Origin: Prorocentrum cordatum
Taxonomy: Eukaryota; Sar; Dinophyceae; Prorocentrales; Prorocentraceae
Direction of reading: 5' to 3'
DNA length: 64,000 nt
Assembly (NCBI GenBank): GCA_963575745.1
Contig: CAUYUJ010003558.1
Location: 1,093,336 to 1,157,335, forward strand
Shown: positions 23,110-33,610 of the stretch, piece by piece
How the letters are laid out: each line of letters opens with the position of its first letter
Position numbering within the stretch: position 1 is the first letter of the stretch
Notes under the pieces: model-generated
The model's database searches: none
Seen by the model: the letters and a program-made list of their open reading frames with translations, nothing else
What the model was told of the DNA's origin: nothing
Made by a program: the position numbers and the translations under genes

Positions 23110-23372
23110 GATGAATATTGGGTTTCCACTGGTCCTCCTCCTCCTCGTTCCCCTCCTCCTTCACTGAGCGTCGAAGCCGCGGGGCCGCTTCCAACTTCCT
23201 TCTCCCCGCTCCCCGCTTCCGCCGTCCGCCCTCCTCCTCCAGCCTCTCCTCCTTCCTCCCTCCTCCTGTCCCCCCCCCCTCCCTCCTCCCTCCTCCCTCC
23301 AATCTCTCCTCCCCCCTCCTCCCTCAAGCCTCTCCTCCCTCCTCCTGTCCCCCCCCCTCCTCCCTCGGGGAC
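23110..23372. repeat. CCTCCT-rich tract at the 3' side of exon 6
   Basis: Interrupted CCTCCTCC and CCTCCTGTCC runs, read on the gene strand as GGAGG purine runs, occupy the intron start just downstream of eIF4A-III exon 6. Confidence 0.8.
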
Positions 23373-23465
23373 CTGCTGGACGTCCAGGCCGCGGCCCCAG
23401 AGGTCTGTGGAGATGAGGACGCGGCTGGAGCCGGAGCGGAACTGCTGCATGATCGCATCGCGCTC
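23373..23465 (-). CDS. EIF4A3: eIF4A-III exon 6 (motif V)
   Basis: Thirty-one codons reading [20 protein letters not shown], then [11 protein letters not shown]. This is the RecA2 segment carrying motif V, which contacts RNA and ATP. The usual STDxWARG sequence has G in place of A. The 5' splice site is CAG followed by GTCCCC. The upstream boundary (GGAG, exon starting GAGCGCGAT) joins exon 5 to give MPQKERDAIM. An in-frame TGA lies just upstream at 23,474-23,476, so the exon cannot extend further. The next exon (VSLVINYDLP region) was not located. Confidence 0.93.
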
Positions 23466-23558
23466 CTCCGGGGCTCAATGCGCAGGCGCGCGGCGCCCTC
23501 GCCGTGGCCGCCGGCGTTACGTCGTTGGCCGTCGTGGGGTCGTGCTCGTCGTGAGTCC

Positions 23559-23589
<31 letters not shown>

Positions 23590-24319
23590 GCATGCACGCA
23601 CACACACACACACACCTTCGCGCTGCAGAGGAATCACAACGGGATTTTTTTCCGTCCTCTGCCTCTGAGGGCCCTCGGCCGCGGGCTCCAGGCCATTACT
23701 GCGGCTCGGGATGAAAAACCGCTCCCTGAGAAGGGATCCAGACCTCTGAAGGTCCAAGGTCCACGTTGTGAAACATCACGACGTCGGAGTTATGGGTCGA
23801 CTTCGGTCGTAAGCCGACATTGTCACGAGTCGTCGTGGCCATCACCGCGGTCGTCGTCACGTGAATATTTGAGGGCCCGTATCTATCCGAGTGACGTCGT
23901 CGCTGCAAGTCGCCGGTCGTGGCCGTCGTTCGACGGAAGCCGTCGTCAGTGGTCTCCGTCGCTGTAAGTCGTCGTCGTCGTCGTGGCCGTTGCTCGGCGG
24001 AAGCCGTCGTCGGTGGTCGTCGCTCTCGGAGGAGCCATCGTCGGCAAGGCAAGTCGCCTCGCCGAGAGGAGAGTCTTCGCCCGGACGACCTCAGAAGGAG
24101 ACAGGACACATAGGGGAGGGGGAGACAGGAAAAAATGAGGACGGAAGCTAGGAGCAGGATGCGCAATCAGGGAGGATGAGTTAGGATAAGAAGCAGATGG
24201 AGCATGTGTGGAGGAGGAGGAGGAGACACAAAAGAAGCACGATGAAAAAGAGAGAACGCTGTACTCCATCCGCTCGAGCTGACGAATCACCCCCAGCATA
24301 GCGCTTAATGCGCACGCTC
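23466..24319 (-). other. eIF4A-III intron 5, GA-AG type
   Basis: The intron begins AAG/GAGCGTGCG and ends CCCCGGAG/GAGCGCG. Reading on past AAG gives a TAA four codons later, and no GT or GC donor in reach restores the frame. The same AGGAGCG word sits at both ends. The intron carries (CA)n at 23,562-23,612 and GTCGTC-rich sequence at 23,890-24,040. Confidence 0.75.
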
Positions 24320-24394
24320 CTTCTGAGGCATGTCGCCGTGGATGGCGGCCACAGTGAAATTTGCGTCTCGCATCTTCTGCGTAAGCCAGTCGAC
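24320..24394 (-). CDS. EIF4A3: eIF4A-III exon 5
   Basis: Twenty-five codons: [15 protein letters not shown], then [10 protein letters not shown]. This matches the RecA2 stretch with the conserved HGDM motif. AAIHGDM replaces the common SSMHGDM. The 3' splice site upstream is CCCCCTCTTCCCAG, a good polypyrimidine signal. Joining to exon 4 restores NTKQKVDWL in phase 0. Confidence 0.95.
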
Positions 24395-24649
24395 CTGGGA
24401 AGAGGGGGTGTTCGAAAGGAGTGCGGTGCCTGCGAACATGTAGACGGGGAAACAGAGTGATAGGCAACGGCGAGGCAGTCTGCTGGTCGTGACTATCTCC
24501 GCTACTGTGAACAGATTTGTGCGGTGTCGTGCTCAAGCAGACCAAGATGGTGGACTCCTTGGAAGACCGGCTGCCTCCCGAACCGACAAGGGTGCGAGCC
24601 TCTGCAGTGGCAGCTAGAGGCCCTTGGCCACCAGCGGACAGGCCTCGTG

Positions 24650-25082
24650 AATTCAGGTAGATCGGAGCTGAAGGGGGTGAGATCGCAGTGGAACGGAGAG
24701 CCGTCCAGAAAATCAGTCTCGGTTTCGTGTCCGTGCGTGCGGGCGAGGCGAAGCTGCGTGGGCGGGCAGGGTGAATAAAACCTCCTCTGGCCAGGGCGCC
24801 GCCAGGCCAAAAATCCGTGCCCACCCCGGTTGGCCGACGGTGGCCCGGGGTGTCCCGCCGTGGTGTCCCGATGGTGTCCCGTGGTGTCCCATGGGTGTCC
24901 CGTGGTGTCCCATGGGTGTCCCGTCGGTGTCACGTCGGTGTCCCGTCTTTGATCCGTAGTGAGATTGGCAGTGCGATCGACAGTGAGATCGACAAAGAAA
25001 CCGATCGTGAGATTGACAGTCAGATCAATAGCAAAAGCAATCGAGCAATAGTGATACCGGTAGTGATATATATATATGTATA

Positions 25083-25112
<30 letters not shown>
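24650..25112 (+). repeat. Composite repeat C1, copy B
   Basis: The head (24,650-24,775) has GGCGAGGCGAAGCTGCGTGG. It is followed by GGTGTCCCGTGGTGTCCCAT units (24,845-24,950), GAGATCGACAGT-type units (24,955-25,060) and (TA)n (25,063-25,112). It abuts copy C tail-to-tail. It lies in the 10.5-kb eIF4A-III intron. Confidence 0.8.
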
Positions 25113-25113
<1 letters not shown>

Positions 25114-25484
25114 CTATACGACCACCCTTCGGGTGATAAGGAGGTTCGGGGGGGGGGAGGAACCAACGTCTCACTCGATCGGTCTCACTATCGATCTCAC
25201 TATCGATCTCAGTATCGGTCTCGCTCGATCGATCTCTCTCGATCGATCTCACAATCGATCTCACTCGATCTATCTCACAATTGATCTGACTATCGATCTC
25301 ACAATCGATCTCACAATCGATCTCACAATCGATATCACATTCGGTATCACTATCGATCTCACTATCGATATCACAACCGCTATCACAATCAACGTCATCA
25401 TCATCAACAACAACATCAACATCCACATCATCATCACCATCATCGTCATAATCGGGACACCGTCCTCCTCATCATCAACACCAA

Positions 25485-25525
<41 letters not shown>

Positions 25526-26187
25526 CGGTCATCAACATCATCGGGACACCACCATCATCATCATCACCATCATCACAATCATCATCATCAGCAGCATCGG
25601 GACACAGTCATCATCATCATCATCAGCAGCAGCATCATCGTCGGGACACCATCATGATCACCATCGTTTTCATCATCATCATCATCATCATCATCACCAT
25701 CATCATCGGGACACCATCATCATCATCTCATCCTCATCATCGACAACATCTTCATCCGTATCATCAACATCATCATCAGCATCATCATCGTCATCATCGG
25801 GGCATCATCATCATCATTACCAACATCAGCATCAACATCATCATCATCATCATGATCACCATCGGGACGCCATCCTCATCAACATCATCATCATCATCAT
25901 CATCACCATCAGGATAATCATCATCATCAGGACGCCATAATCATCATTCACCTCATCATCATCAACATCATCATCATCGGGACACAATCATAATCAGCAT
26001 CATCAACATCAACATCATCATACTCATCATCATCGGGACACCATCATCGTCATCATCATGATCATCAACATAATCATCATGATCAGCATCATCCTCATCA
26101 TCGGGACACCATCAGCATCATCATCATCGTCATCATCAACATCATCGACATCATCATCATCATCATCGGGGACACCATCATCATCAT

Positions 26188-26226
<39 letters not shown>

Positions 26227-26312
26227 GTCCTCATCATCATCATCAGCAGCATCACCATCATCATCATCATCGTCATCATCATCATCAGCAGCAGCATCAT
26301 CATCAGCATCAC

Positions 26313-26349
<37 letters not shown>

Positions 26350-26354
26350 TCATC

Positions 26355-26404
<50 letters not shown>

Positions 26405-26765
26405 GCGGGACACCCGCGGGGCGGGACACCGCGGGGCACCGCGGGACACCGCGGGACACCGCGGGACACCGGCGGGACACCCGCGGGACACCGCGGGCCA
26501 CCGGCCGCCCGGAAGGGAATCATTTGGTCCGGCCGCGCCTCAGCCACACGGGACACCAGCGGGACACCGGCGGGACACCGCGGGCCACCGGCCGCCCGGA
26601 AGGGAGACATTTGGTCCGGCCGCGCCTCAGCCACAGGAGACTTTCTCCCGCCCGCCCACGCAGCTTCGCCTCGCCCGCACGGCACGCATGAACACGAAAC
26701 CGAAATCGATTTCCCGGTAGGGGGGCTCTCCGTTCCACTTCGATCTCACCCCCTCACCTCCGACA
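25110..26765 (-). repeat. Composite repeat C1, copy C, with a 1-kb ATC array
   Basis: On the minus strand: head (26,765-26,640), duplicated GGCGCGGCCGGACCAAATG block (26,640-26,505), GTCCCGCGGT units (26,500-26,403), (GAT)n for about 1 kb (26,403-25,400), GAGATCGATAGT-type units (25,400-25,172), and tail with GAACCTCCTTATCACCCGAA (25,172-25,110). Within the ATC array the octamer GGGACACC recurs about a dozen times at 45-90-bp spacing. Confidence 0.85.
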
Positions 26766-27345
26766 TAGATGAAATGAAATTGACTGCGACACCGATACTG
26801 TGATCGAAAGTAAGGTCGATCCAATGATATCGATTTTGAAAATCGATAGCGAGGCTGATAGTGAGAGTGGTAGAGAGATCGACAGTGGGAGCAATAGTGA
26901 AATCGATAATGAGATCGATAATGAGATCGATTGTGAGATCGATCGTGGGATCGATAATGAGAGAGGTACCCGCACATGGGAGAAGTAGATAGAACCATGA
27001 AGTAGTCAGGCGGATAATGCTGATTGGGTTCGGGCCCACCCAAACAATAACAAACAGCATCAAACACATATCGGGCTTTGTAATAAGAAGGCGCTTGAAG
27101 TAGGTTGAGACACGATAGTTAACAAAAAAACATACTTTCGTCGACCAGCATATAATGATATCGATTGTGAGATCGATAGTGGGATCGAGAGTGAGATTGA
27201 TCGAGGGAGATCGATCGAGTGAGATCGATTGTGCGATCGATAGTGGAAGCGATGATGAGGCCGATAGTGAGATCGATTGGGTGAGTCGTTGGCCCCCCCC
27301 CCGAACGTCGTTATCGCCCGAAGGGTGATCGTACAGGTTCATCAT
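26766..27345 (+). repeat. Composite repeat C1, copy D (headless)
   Basis: GATCGATAGTGA-type units at 26,766-26,965 and 27,155-27,282 surround about 190 bp of other sequence. The tail is at 27,283-27,340 (GTTGGCCC, poly-C, CGAACGTCGTTATCGCCCG). It shares the head region of copy C back-to-back. Confidence 0.7.
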
Positions 27346-28600
27346 GCTTGCGGCGGCCAGGGAGGGGGCTCATGGGTCAGAGTACCGCCCCCCCAGAGTC
27401 CTGGCGGGTTCCTTAAGTGGGTCGCCAGCGGGGGTCCGGGGGGAGGTCCCGCCTTCAGGGTCGGCGGCACCGGACACAAGGCCTTGGCAATAATGCAAAG
27501 TGGCCAGAGGTGAAGTCCTGGCTTACGCGGAGTCACATAGCGCCAGCCCGCATCCGAGTACTGCTCCGCCGAGACATTGCCTATTCAACTGGAGCGCTCA
27601 CCAACGCAGGTGAATCACAGCTGTGGCAAACTGGGCGCACTAACATCAGCAACCATGCATCGCCAAACACAGATAAGTTTCACCCTCCCACCAGGCGTAG
27701 GTGGTGTAGCGCGCTTCCTCGTCCGTCCACATACCCCGTGTCGCATGACTCTCCCCCTGGCCGAGCCACACGAGGAGGATGTTTAAATGCCTGTTTAGGT
27801 GAAGATGTTGCCGAGTTTTCGATATGGAAAAGTTCGAGGTGTCTTGCGATTCCTTTCTGACGGGGCATTTTTGCACTCTCCTAAGGCCACGTGGCGCCAT
27901 TGGAATCCTCCTGCTGCCTTTTCGGTGCTAAGTCATCGCCTAGGACGGTGAACACATTTTGCTTTTCTAATTTGGGAAAAAGCTTGGGGCCCTCTTTGGG
28001 TCGTCCAAGGGGCCACTGGGCCCATCTTGAGCCGTCTTGGACAATTTGAACAGCACGTCTGGTCAACCTCAGAGTGATGCACATTACATATGACGTCAAG
28101 CCGAAAGGTCGGGCCGATTGCGCAGCAGATGTCTGGACTTTGCTGGAGCTCGCCCTGTACACCCCTGCATTTGCTGGCCCATGGACCCCGTTCTCTACGC
28201 CGCCCGCGCTCTGCGGCGCAAGGTCTCCGATGCGGCCTGATGCCGCCGCCAAGCTGCGCGCGAAGTCGCCTCGGCGGAGTGCGGGTCGACACGAACGCTT
28301 GGCAACGCGGGGGCCGCATCTGCGCGATGGCCTGGTTCCGCGAACGGCCGGCGTCGCTCCAGGCACGCCAATCTCGGACGGCGGATCCAATTTGACGCGG
28401 GCTCGGACGACAAAGTGGGCTGTGTTCAAACCACTTCTAGTCTTCAATCTTGAACATGGTCCGCCGACATCCGCTTCTTCTGGGTGGACAGGCGTGTGAG
28501 ATGATTGGCTGTCCCCTTTCAGGTGGTTCCCACTCCCCAGAGGGCCAGGACTCCTTTTGAGTGGGTGGGGGGTGGGGCCTGGGGGGGGGGCGACAAGCCC
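27346..28600. other. Unique-looking intronic sequence, no supported gene
   Basis: GC-rich stretches at 27,360-27,500 and 28,140-28,400 give open frames on both strands, but none shows a domain or consistent frame I can defend. A (G)n/TGGGG tract lies at 28,560-28,590. Confidence 0.4.
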
Positions 28601-28607
28601 ATTATCG

Positions 28608-28756
28608 TTAGGTCGGGCATGTCCCCCTCCAGGCGGATTTTAGACGGCAAATGAAAAATATTTCAAACATGCAAGAAAAATGTCCAAAAATCGTCCCCTG
28701 ATTATTTTGGGGCTATTTTTGAATATTCCCCTTGTAGAGGGACAGGCCCGACGTAA
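28608..28756. mobile_element. TIR element M3, copy with 8-bp target duplication
   Basis: It starts TTAGGTCGGGCATGTCCCCC and ends GGGACAGGCCCGACGTAA; the ends are inverted repeats. CATTATCG flanks both sides (28,600-28,607 and 28,757-28,764). The interior is AT-rich (AAATATTTCAAAC, TTTTGAATATTCCCC) and non-coding. Related ends occur four times at 49.4-50.8 kb. Confidence 0.88.
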
Positions 28757-28829
28757 CATTATCGCAACCTTGCGGACTCTGAAGTCCAAACAAAATAATC
28801 AACTTGGTTATCAGGCACCCCCTGTCGCT

Positions 28830-29350
28830 TAAGATTGCCCATGGTGGCCCCCGAATCGCTCAAGGTTGCCCGTGGGGTTTCCACCAATGGCCCTACGATG
28901 GCCCCCGGAGGCAACCAAAGGCTCCAAGATGGCTACCCCACAAACTTAAAAAAACTCGTTCGGCATCCGTACATGGTTTGTCTTCCCGTTTTTCAAATCA
29001 AGATGGCCCTGGGATGGGCACAGATATGTCGAAGCCATTGCAATGGGCTCCCGAGAAAACCCAAGATGGCCAAAGATGCCCCCACGATGCCCCCATTACT
29101 GCCCCAGAGGCTCCCCAGTGGTCTCCAAGACAGCCCCAAGACATCACCTAGACAATCCAAGACCGCCTCAAGCACAAACAACTCGAACAGCCTCAAAAAC
29201 GGCCGTAATTGAAGATCCAAGAAGATGTGCCAAGATTGCCCCAAAGAGCGACCCCGAGAGAACCGAAGAGTGCCCCAACAGGATTCAACAAGGCCCAAAC
29301 CTACTCCGACAGGCCCCGAGATGGGCCGAAACGTCCAGACCAACATGCAT
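28830..29350. repeat. CCCAAGATGGCCCC-type degenerate array
   Basis: Words CCAAGATGGC, CCCCAAGA and GATGGCCCC recur at roughly 10-24 bp with heavy drift. Similar arrays lie at 32.8, 44.0-44.7 and 61.3-61.9 kb. Confidence 0.55.
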
Positions 29351-29399
29351 GATCGCCCAAAGTTTGCTCAAAAACTGAACACCAGTTTCATGTCGAAAC

Positions 29400-30125
29400 T
29401 CCCGAACAGCAAGATATTACAACAATCGCCGCCGCGAGGTCATTATCCTGGAGACCAGCGGGATGGCGTAAGCTCTTCGCGGTCCCAGGCGCCCTCGAGG
29501 GCACTTGGAAATCCCCGCCTGCCTTTTTTCCCAGAGAGCTTGGGAACGATGGTTGGAGACTTTCGCCGCACTGCAAAGTGGCCCCAGGGGCCTGTCCCAA
29601 AGCGCTCTCGGGGCTCGCTTGGGCCGTATTGGAGGCTCTGAAGGCTGGCCAAAGAGACCCGAATCGCCTCACCCCCTAAAGTTATTGTATGTTTGGAGTC
29701 AAACAAACTTGAATGAAAGGACGATTGCAACACCTCTCGAGTAAAACGTGCACTCCATGGCCAACGCGGCAGAGACTAACCTATGGTATGCTGTACAACA
29801 ACATGCCAAACTTACTCCGACGGTAAGACCCCACATGAGAATATGTTTAGCTTCCCTTAGCCCTTCCCTCCTCCCCCTGGCGGACACTCTCCTCTCGCCG
29901 TCTGCTGTGCTCTCTCCCCCTCCTTCTATTTATCTCCCTCCGTCTCCTCCTTTTCCTCCTCCTCCTCCTCCTCCTCCACCTCCTCCTCATCCTCACCCTC
30001 CCCCACACGCCATGCCCCTTCCCTCCTCCTCATCCTCCGCCTGCCTCTTCTCCATGTGCACCTCCCCGTCTCCCTGGTCGGGGCAAGCAAAACGATGTTC
30101 CTCGGCGCCCTCGCCGCCGCGGCAA
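29400..30125. other. No gene; pyrimidine-rich 3' part
   Basis: Unique-looking sequence to 29,850, then CCTCCT/CTCCCC-rich sequence at 29,870-30,060. Nothing was recognised. Confidence 0.4.
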
Positions 30126-30702
30126 TCAGGCACGCGTTCGCCGACGGCTAGATCGCGAAGCCGTCGGGGCAAACCTTCGGGCCAGGCCGTTGGGGCAACC
30201 CCGTGAGCCGCTGGACCACGAGAGCAAACCGTTGGGACAACCCCGCAGGCACCGAGCTAATCGCGGCCGCGCCCAGGCCGGAGGCAGCACGAAGCCCAGC
30301 TCTGCCGCGAGCTGCTCCGCCTCAGCCCTGGAGTTCACCGCTCTCTTGTCGAACTCCTGGAGCGCCTTCCGCAGGGACGCCGGCGGCCCGCGCTCCAAGA
30401 AGTCTCGCGCGGGCGGCCGCAGGATCAACATGTTCCGCATGTACGTGGCGCGGGAGAACATGACGTAGAGGTGCAGCCACCACTGCTCGTCCGACATGCC
30501 CGTGCGGCCAGCGTCCTCATCCCTGGCGCAATCGATGGTGACGCCCTTGCGCAGCGTCTGGCCCTGCGACAGGACGCAAGGGTTCCCCCAGGTCCGAATC
30601 CCGCTGCTCCTCCTCCGGCCCGAAACCTCACCCGCCGAACGGCCAGGGTACGCTCAAGGCCCTCGGTCGCCAAGGTCGGCGGCACCTCTGGCTCCACTGG
30701 GA
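30126..30702 (-). pseudogene. C-terminal fragment of a superfamily 1 DNA helicase (Pif1/RecD-like)
   Basis: The minus strand reads VLSQGQTLRKGVTID, then QWWLHLYVMFSRATYMRNML and LRPPARDFLERGPPASLRKA, with a helical tail ending near AAELGF. The QGxTL and LYVMFSRAT strings correspond to the late helicase motifs of SF1 enzymes. Further upstream (about 30,702-30,637) a segment with VEPEVPPTLATEGLERTLAV ending RRV fits the part just before these motifs, but 10-15 residues expected between them are missing. It sits on the same strand inside the eIF4A-III intron. No N-terminal half was found nearby, so it is most likely a transposed or decayed piece. Confidence 0.6.
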
Positions 30703-31020
30703 TCGCGACATTACCACCCCCGGCCCGGACGCAAGGGTTCCCCCCTGCGCCCGATTCGGCTGACGATGGGTTACCACCGCCAGCCCGGAGACAAGGGGTT
30801 ACCCCTGCCCCCGATTCGGCCGAGGATGGGTTACCACCCCCGGCCCGGACGCAAGGGTTTCCCCCTGCGCCCGGCCGCCGCTTCGGCCGAGGATGGGATA
30901 CCACCCCCGGCCCGGACGCAAGGGTTTCCCCCTGCGCCCGGCCGCCGTCGTCCTCCTCAATTCCTGTTCCTCGTCCTCCTCCTCCTCCTCCTCCTCCTCC
31001 TCCTCCTCCTCCTCCTCCTG
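30700..31020. repeat. Minisatellite of 60-67 bp (four units) and CCT tract
   Basis: Units begin TTACCACCCCCGGCCCGGAC, continue GCAAGGGTTTCCCCCTGCG, and start at about 30,703, 30,771, 30,831 and 30,898. A partial unit (GGACGCAAGGGTTCCCCC) lies at 30,571. (CCT)n follows at 30,978-31,018. Confidence 0.8.
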
Positions 31021-31084
31021 CGCCTCAGCTCCAGCTCGCATGCTTCGAGCTGGCTCAACGCGGGGACTCCCGCGGGGACAGACC

Positions 31085-32130
31085 CGCGGGCTCCTGCCTG
31101 TGACGTCCTCGCGAGTCACTCACAGACGAGGCTCCCGCCTGATACATCCTCCTTATTCAAGCCCTCCGGAGGCCAAAAGTGACGACAGATACACGTTTCG
31201 GATGACCCGCCTCGGATTAAAAACATGAGGTGCGGGCCCCATAGGGAGAGGCTTCCCGCCTGAGCCTCCGTCGCAATTCAATCACAGACAAGGCTCCCGC
31301 TTGATATTTCCTCCAGATTCACGCCACAGGGGCCCAAAAGTGACGACAGATACACGTTTCGGATGATCCGCCTCGGATTAAAAACATGAGGTGCGGGCCC
31401 CATGGGGAGAAATTTCCCGCCTCAGACTTCGTCGCAATTCAATCACAGACGAGGCTCCCGCTTGATACTTCCTCCAGATTCTCGCCACAGGGGCCCAAAA
31501 GTGACGACAGTTACACGTTTCGAATGGCCCGCCTCGGATTAGAAACATGAGGTGCGGGCCCCATAGGGAGGGGCTCCCGCCTGAGACTTCCTCACAATTC
31601 ACTCACAGACGAGGCTCCCGCCTGATACTACCTCCAGATTCTCGCCACAGGGGCCCAAAAGTGACGACAAATACACGTTTCGAATGACCCGCCTCGGATG
31701 AGAAACATGAGGTGCGGGCCCCATAGGGAGGGGCTCCCGCCTGAGACTTCCTCACAATTCACTCACAGACGAGGCTCCCGCCTGATACTACCTCCAGGTT
31801 CTCGCCACAGGGGCCCAAAAGTGACGACAGATACACGTTTCGGATGACCCGCCTCGGATTAAAAACATGAGGTGCGGGCTCCATAGGGAGGGGCCCCCGC
31901 CCGAGACTTCCTCACAATTCACTCACAGACGAGGCTCCCGCCTGATACTACCTCCAGATTCTCGCCACAGGGGCCCAAAAGTGACGACAGCTACACGTTT
32001 CGGATGACCCGCCTCGGATCAGAAACATGAGGTGCGGGCCCCATAGGGAGGGGCTCCCGCCTGAGACTTCCTCTCAATTCGCTCACAGACGAGGCTCCTG
32101 CTTGATGCTTCCTCCATATTCAAGCTAGGG
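31085..32130. repeat. 160-bp satellite, six full units
   Basis: The anchor CACAGACRAGGCTCC occurs at 31,121, 31,283, 31,443, 31,604, 31,764, 31,924 and 32,084, a period of 160-162 bp. Other fixed words are GGGGCCCAAAAGTGACGACA, ACACGTTTCGGATGAYCCGC and AACATGAGGTGCGGGCYCCA. Inner units are nearly identical; outer ones are more diverged. Confidence 0.95.
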
Positions 32131-32460
32131 AGTGATTGTTGACGAAGTGATGAGTGACTCAGTGATTGTTGACGAAGTACGAAGTGATGAATGACTGGGT
32201 GATGATGATGATCAATGAGTGAATGTGTGAGTGAGGAAAAGAAGTGATGATGGTGATGCTGATTATGACGATGATGAGTGTGATGAGTGAGGAGGAGAGT
32301 GAGTGCGAATGAGTGAGTGAGTGTGTGTGCGTGTGTGTGAGGAGGATATGTGATGATGATGATGTTTGCGATGATATGTGAGTGCATGGCATGTGTGAGT
32401 GACGAGGAGATGCGATGATGAATGATGATGATGAGTGTGATGAGTGAGAAGGAGAGGGGT
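32130..32460. repeat. GATGATGAGTGAGTG simple-sequence tract
   Basis: Irregular GATGA/GAGTGA/GTGTG repeats directly follow the 160-bp satellite. The stretch 32,460-33,260 has GC-rich sequence including a CCCAGGAGGCCTC-type patch at 32,800-32,900, and no supported gene. Confidence 0.75.
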
Positions 32461-33269
32461 GAGGAGATCCTGCGCGGAGGGTGTGCTTAGAAAACAAGGA
32501 CCCCACTTAGGATGTGGGGAAGTAAAACAGCACGTGCGAGAAGAGGAGAGGGGAGGCGGAGGACAACCCATTAAGTGTTTGGATGATGTTCACATTGACG
32601 CCCTTTCGGTCGCGCGAGCGTCGAAGACGGCTCAAGAGTCCCCCCAAGATCGCATCAGGGCCACTCCGAGCACCTAAGCTAAGCTCCCCGGGGATCGCCT
32701 CTGGGCGTCCAGTAAGAGGGGCCCACAGGGGGGGGGAATTCGAAGGGGCTCGAGGGGCGCTCTCCCTCCCCCCCGCTTGGCCTTTGAAACCGCCAGCATG
32801 CCCCGAGCAGGCGCCCGGGAGGCTCCCAGGAAGCCTCAGGAAGCCCCCCGAAGGCTCCCAGGAGGCCTCGAAGAAGGCACACAAGGGGGGGGCCTCTCAC
32901 GAGACCGCGTGGGGCGTCCAGGAGGCCGCGGGTCCTCTGCACTGGGCCGAAGGCCACAAGATAGTTCCGTCGCCGAGAGCGGTCCACGCACCTGCTCCCA
33001 GTATCCGACTTGCGGGAAAGGCCCGTCCTCCCAGCAAGCTCGATGCGCCTTGAGATGCGGTGTGGGATGCCAAGGCTTCCTTCTCACCTTCGTGCGTCCG
33101 CCTGTGCTCCTCCTCGCGCACCAGAACCGGGAATCTGTGCTCCGACACCGGCTGACTTGGAACGACCCCGATTGGGGAGCAACCCTGAAACTGCGTTTCC
33201 ACAGCGCAAACAGAAGCCCGTCATAATGCTGCTGTATCTCCAGCACGAGAAGGCTCACAAATGCGGTCC

Positions 33270-33610
33270 GAGTCTATGGGGTCGGGGGATCCCGCCGTAT
33301 CGCCGATGCATCACCGATGAACCAGCGATGCGTCCGCAATGTCGGCCATGCATCGGCGACGTCGGCGTGGAGAGCATCGGAATCAACATCGAGCCGCATC
33401 GCCGATGCATCGGTGATGCGGCGCGATCCTCCGACCCCATCTACTCTGACCCTACCTGGAAGGCCTAGAAAAACGCACACAATAATAAAAGCAGGCCAGG
33501 GACTTCGAAGGGCTTCCTCCTCCTCCTCCTCCTCCTCCTCCTCCTCCTCCTCCTCCTCCTCCTCCTCCTCCTCCTCGCCCTCCTCCTCCTCCCCCTCCTC
33601 CTCCTCCCCA
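33270..33610 (+). repeat. Dispersed repeat R1, copy 2, plus CCT microsatellite
   Basis: CGCCGATGCATCACCGATG, CATCGGCGACGTCGGCGTGG and ATGCGGCGCGATCCTCC match the succession at 14.5-14.7 kb. (CCT)n runs from 33,517 to 33,608. The stretch 33,620-34,270 is GC-rich with no domain recognised. Confidence 0.7.

Noticed and set aside
5000-23372. Search for the missing eIF4A-III C-terminal exons (NYDLP, HRIGR, GRKGVAINF).
   Set aside because: No match was seen by eye on the minus strand; they may lie beyond the left end of the window. A translated search would settle it.
23068-23967. A 299-codon plus-strand open frame overlapping eIF4A-III exon 6.
   Set aside because: It is proline/serine-rich from the CCTCCT tract and antisense to a conserved exon.
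28074-28499. GC-rich open frames on both strands near 28.1-28.5 kb.
   Set aside because: No domain or preferred frame; equal openness on both strands points to composition.
30700-32130. Regular spacing of repeats suggesting a CRISPR array.
   Set aside because: The units are contiguous tandem repeats of 60-67 and 160 bp without unique spacers, in eukaryotic sequence.
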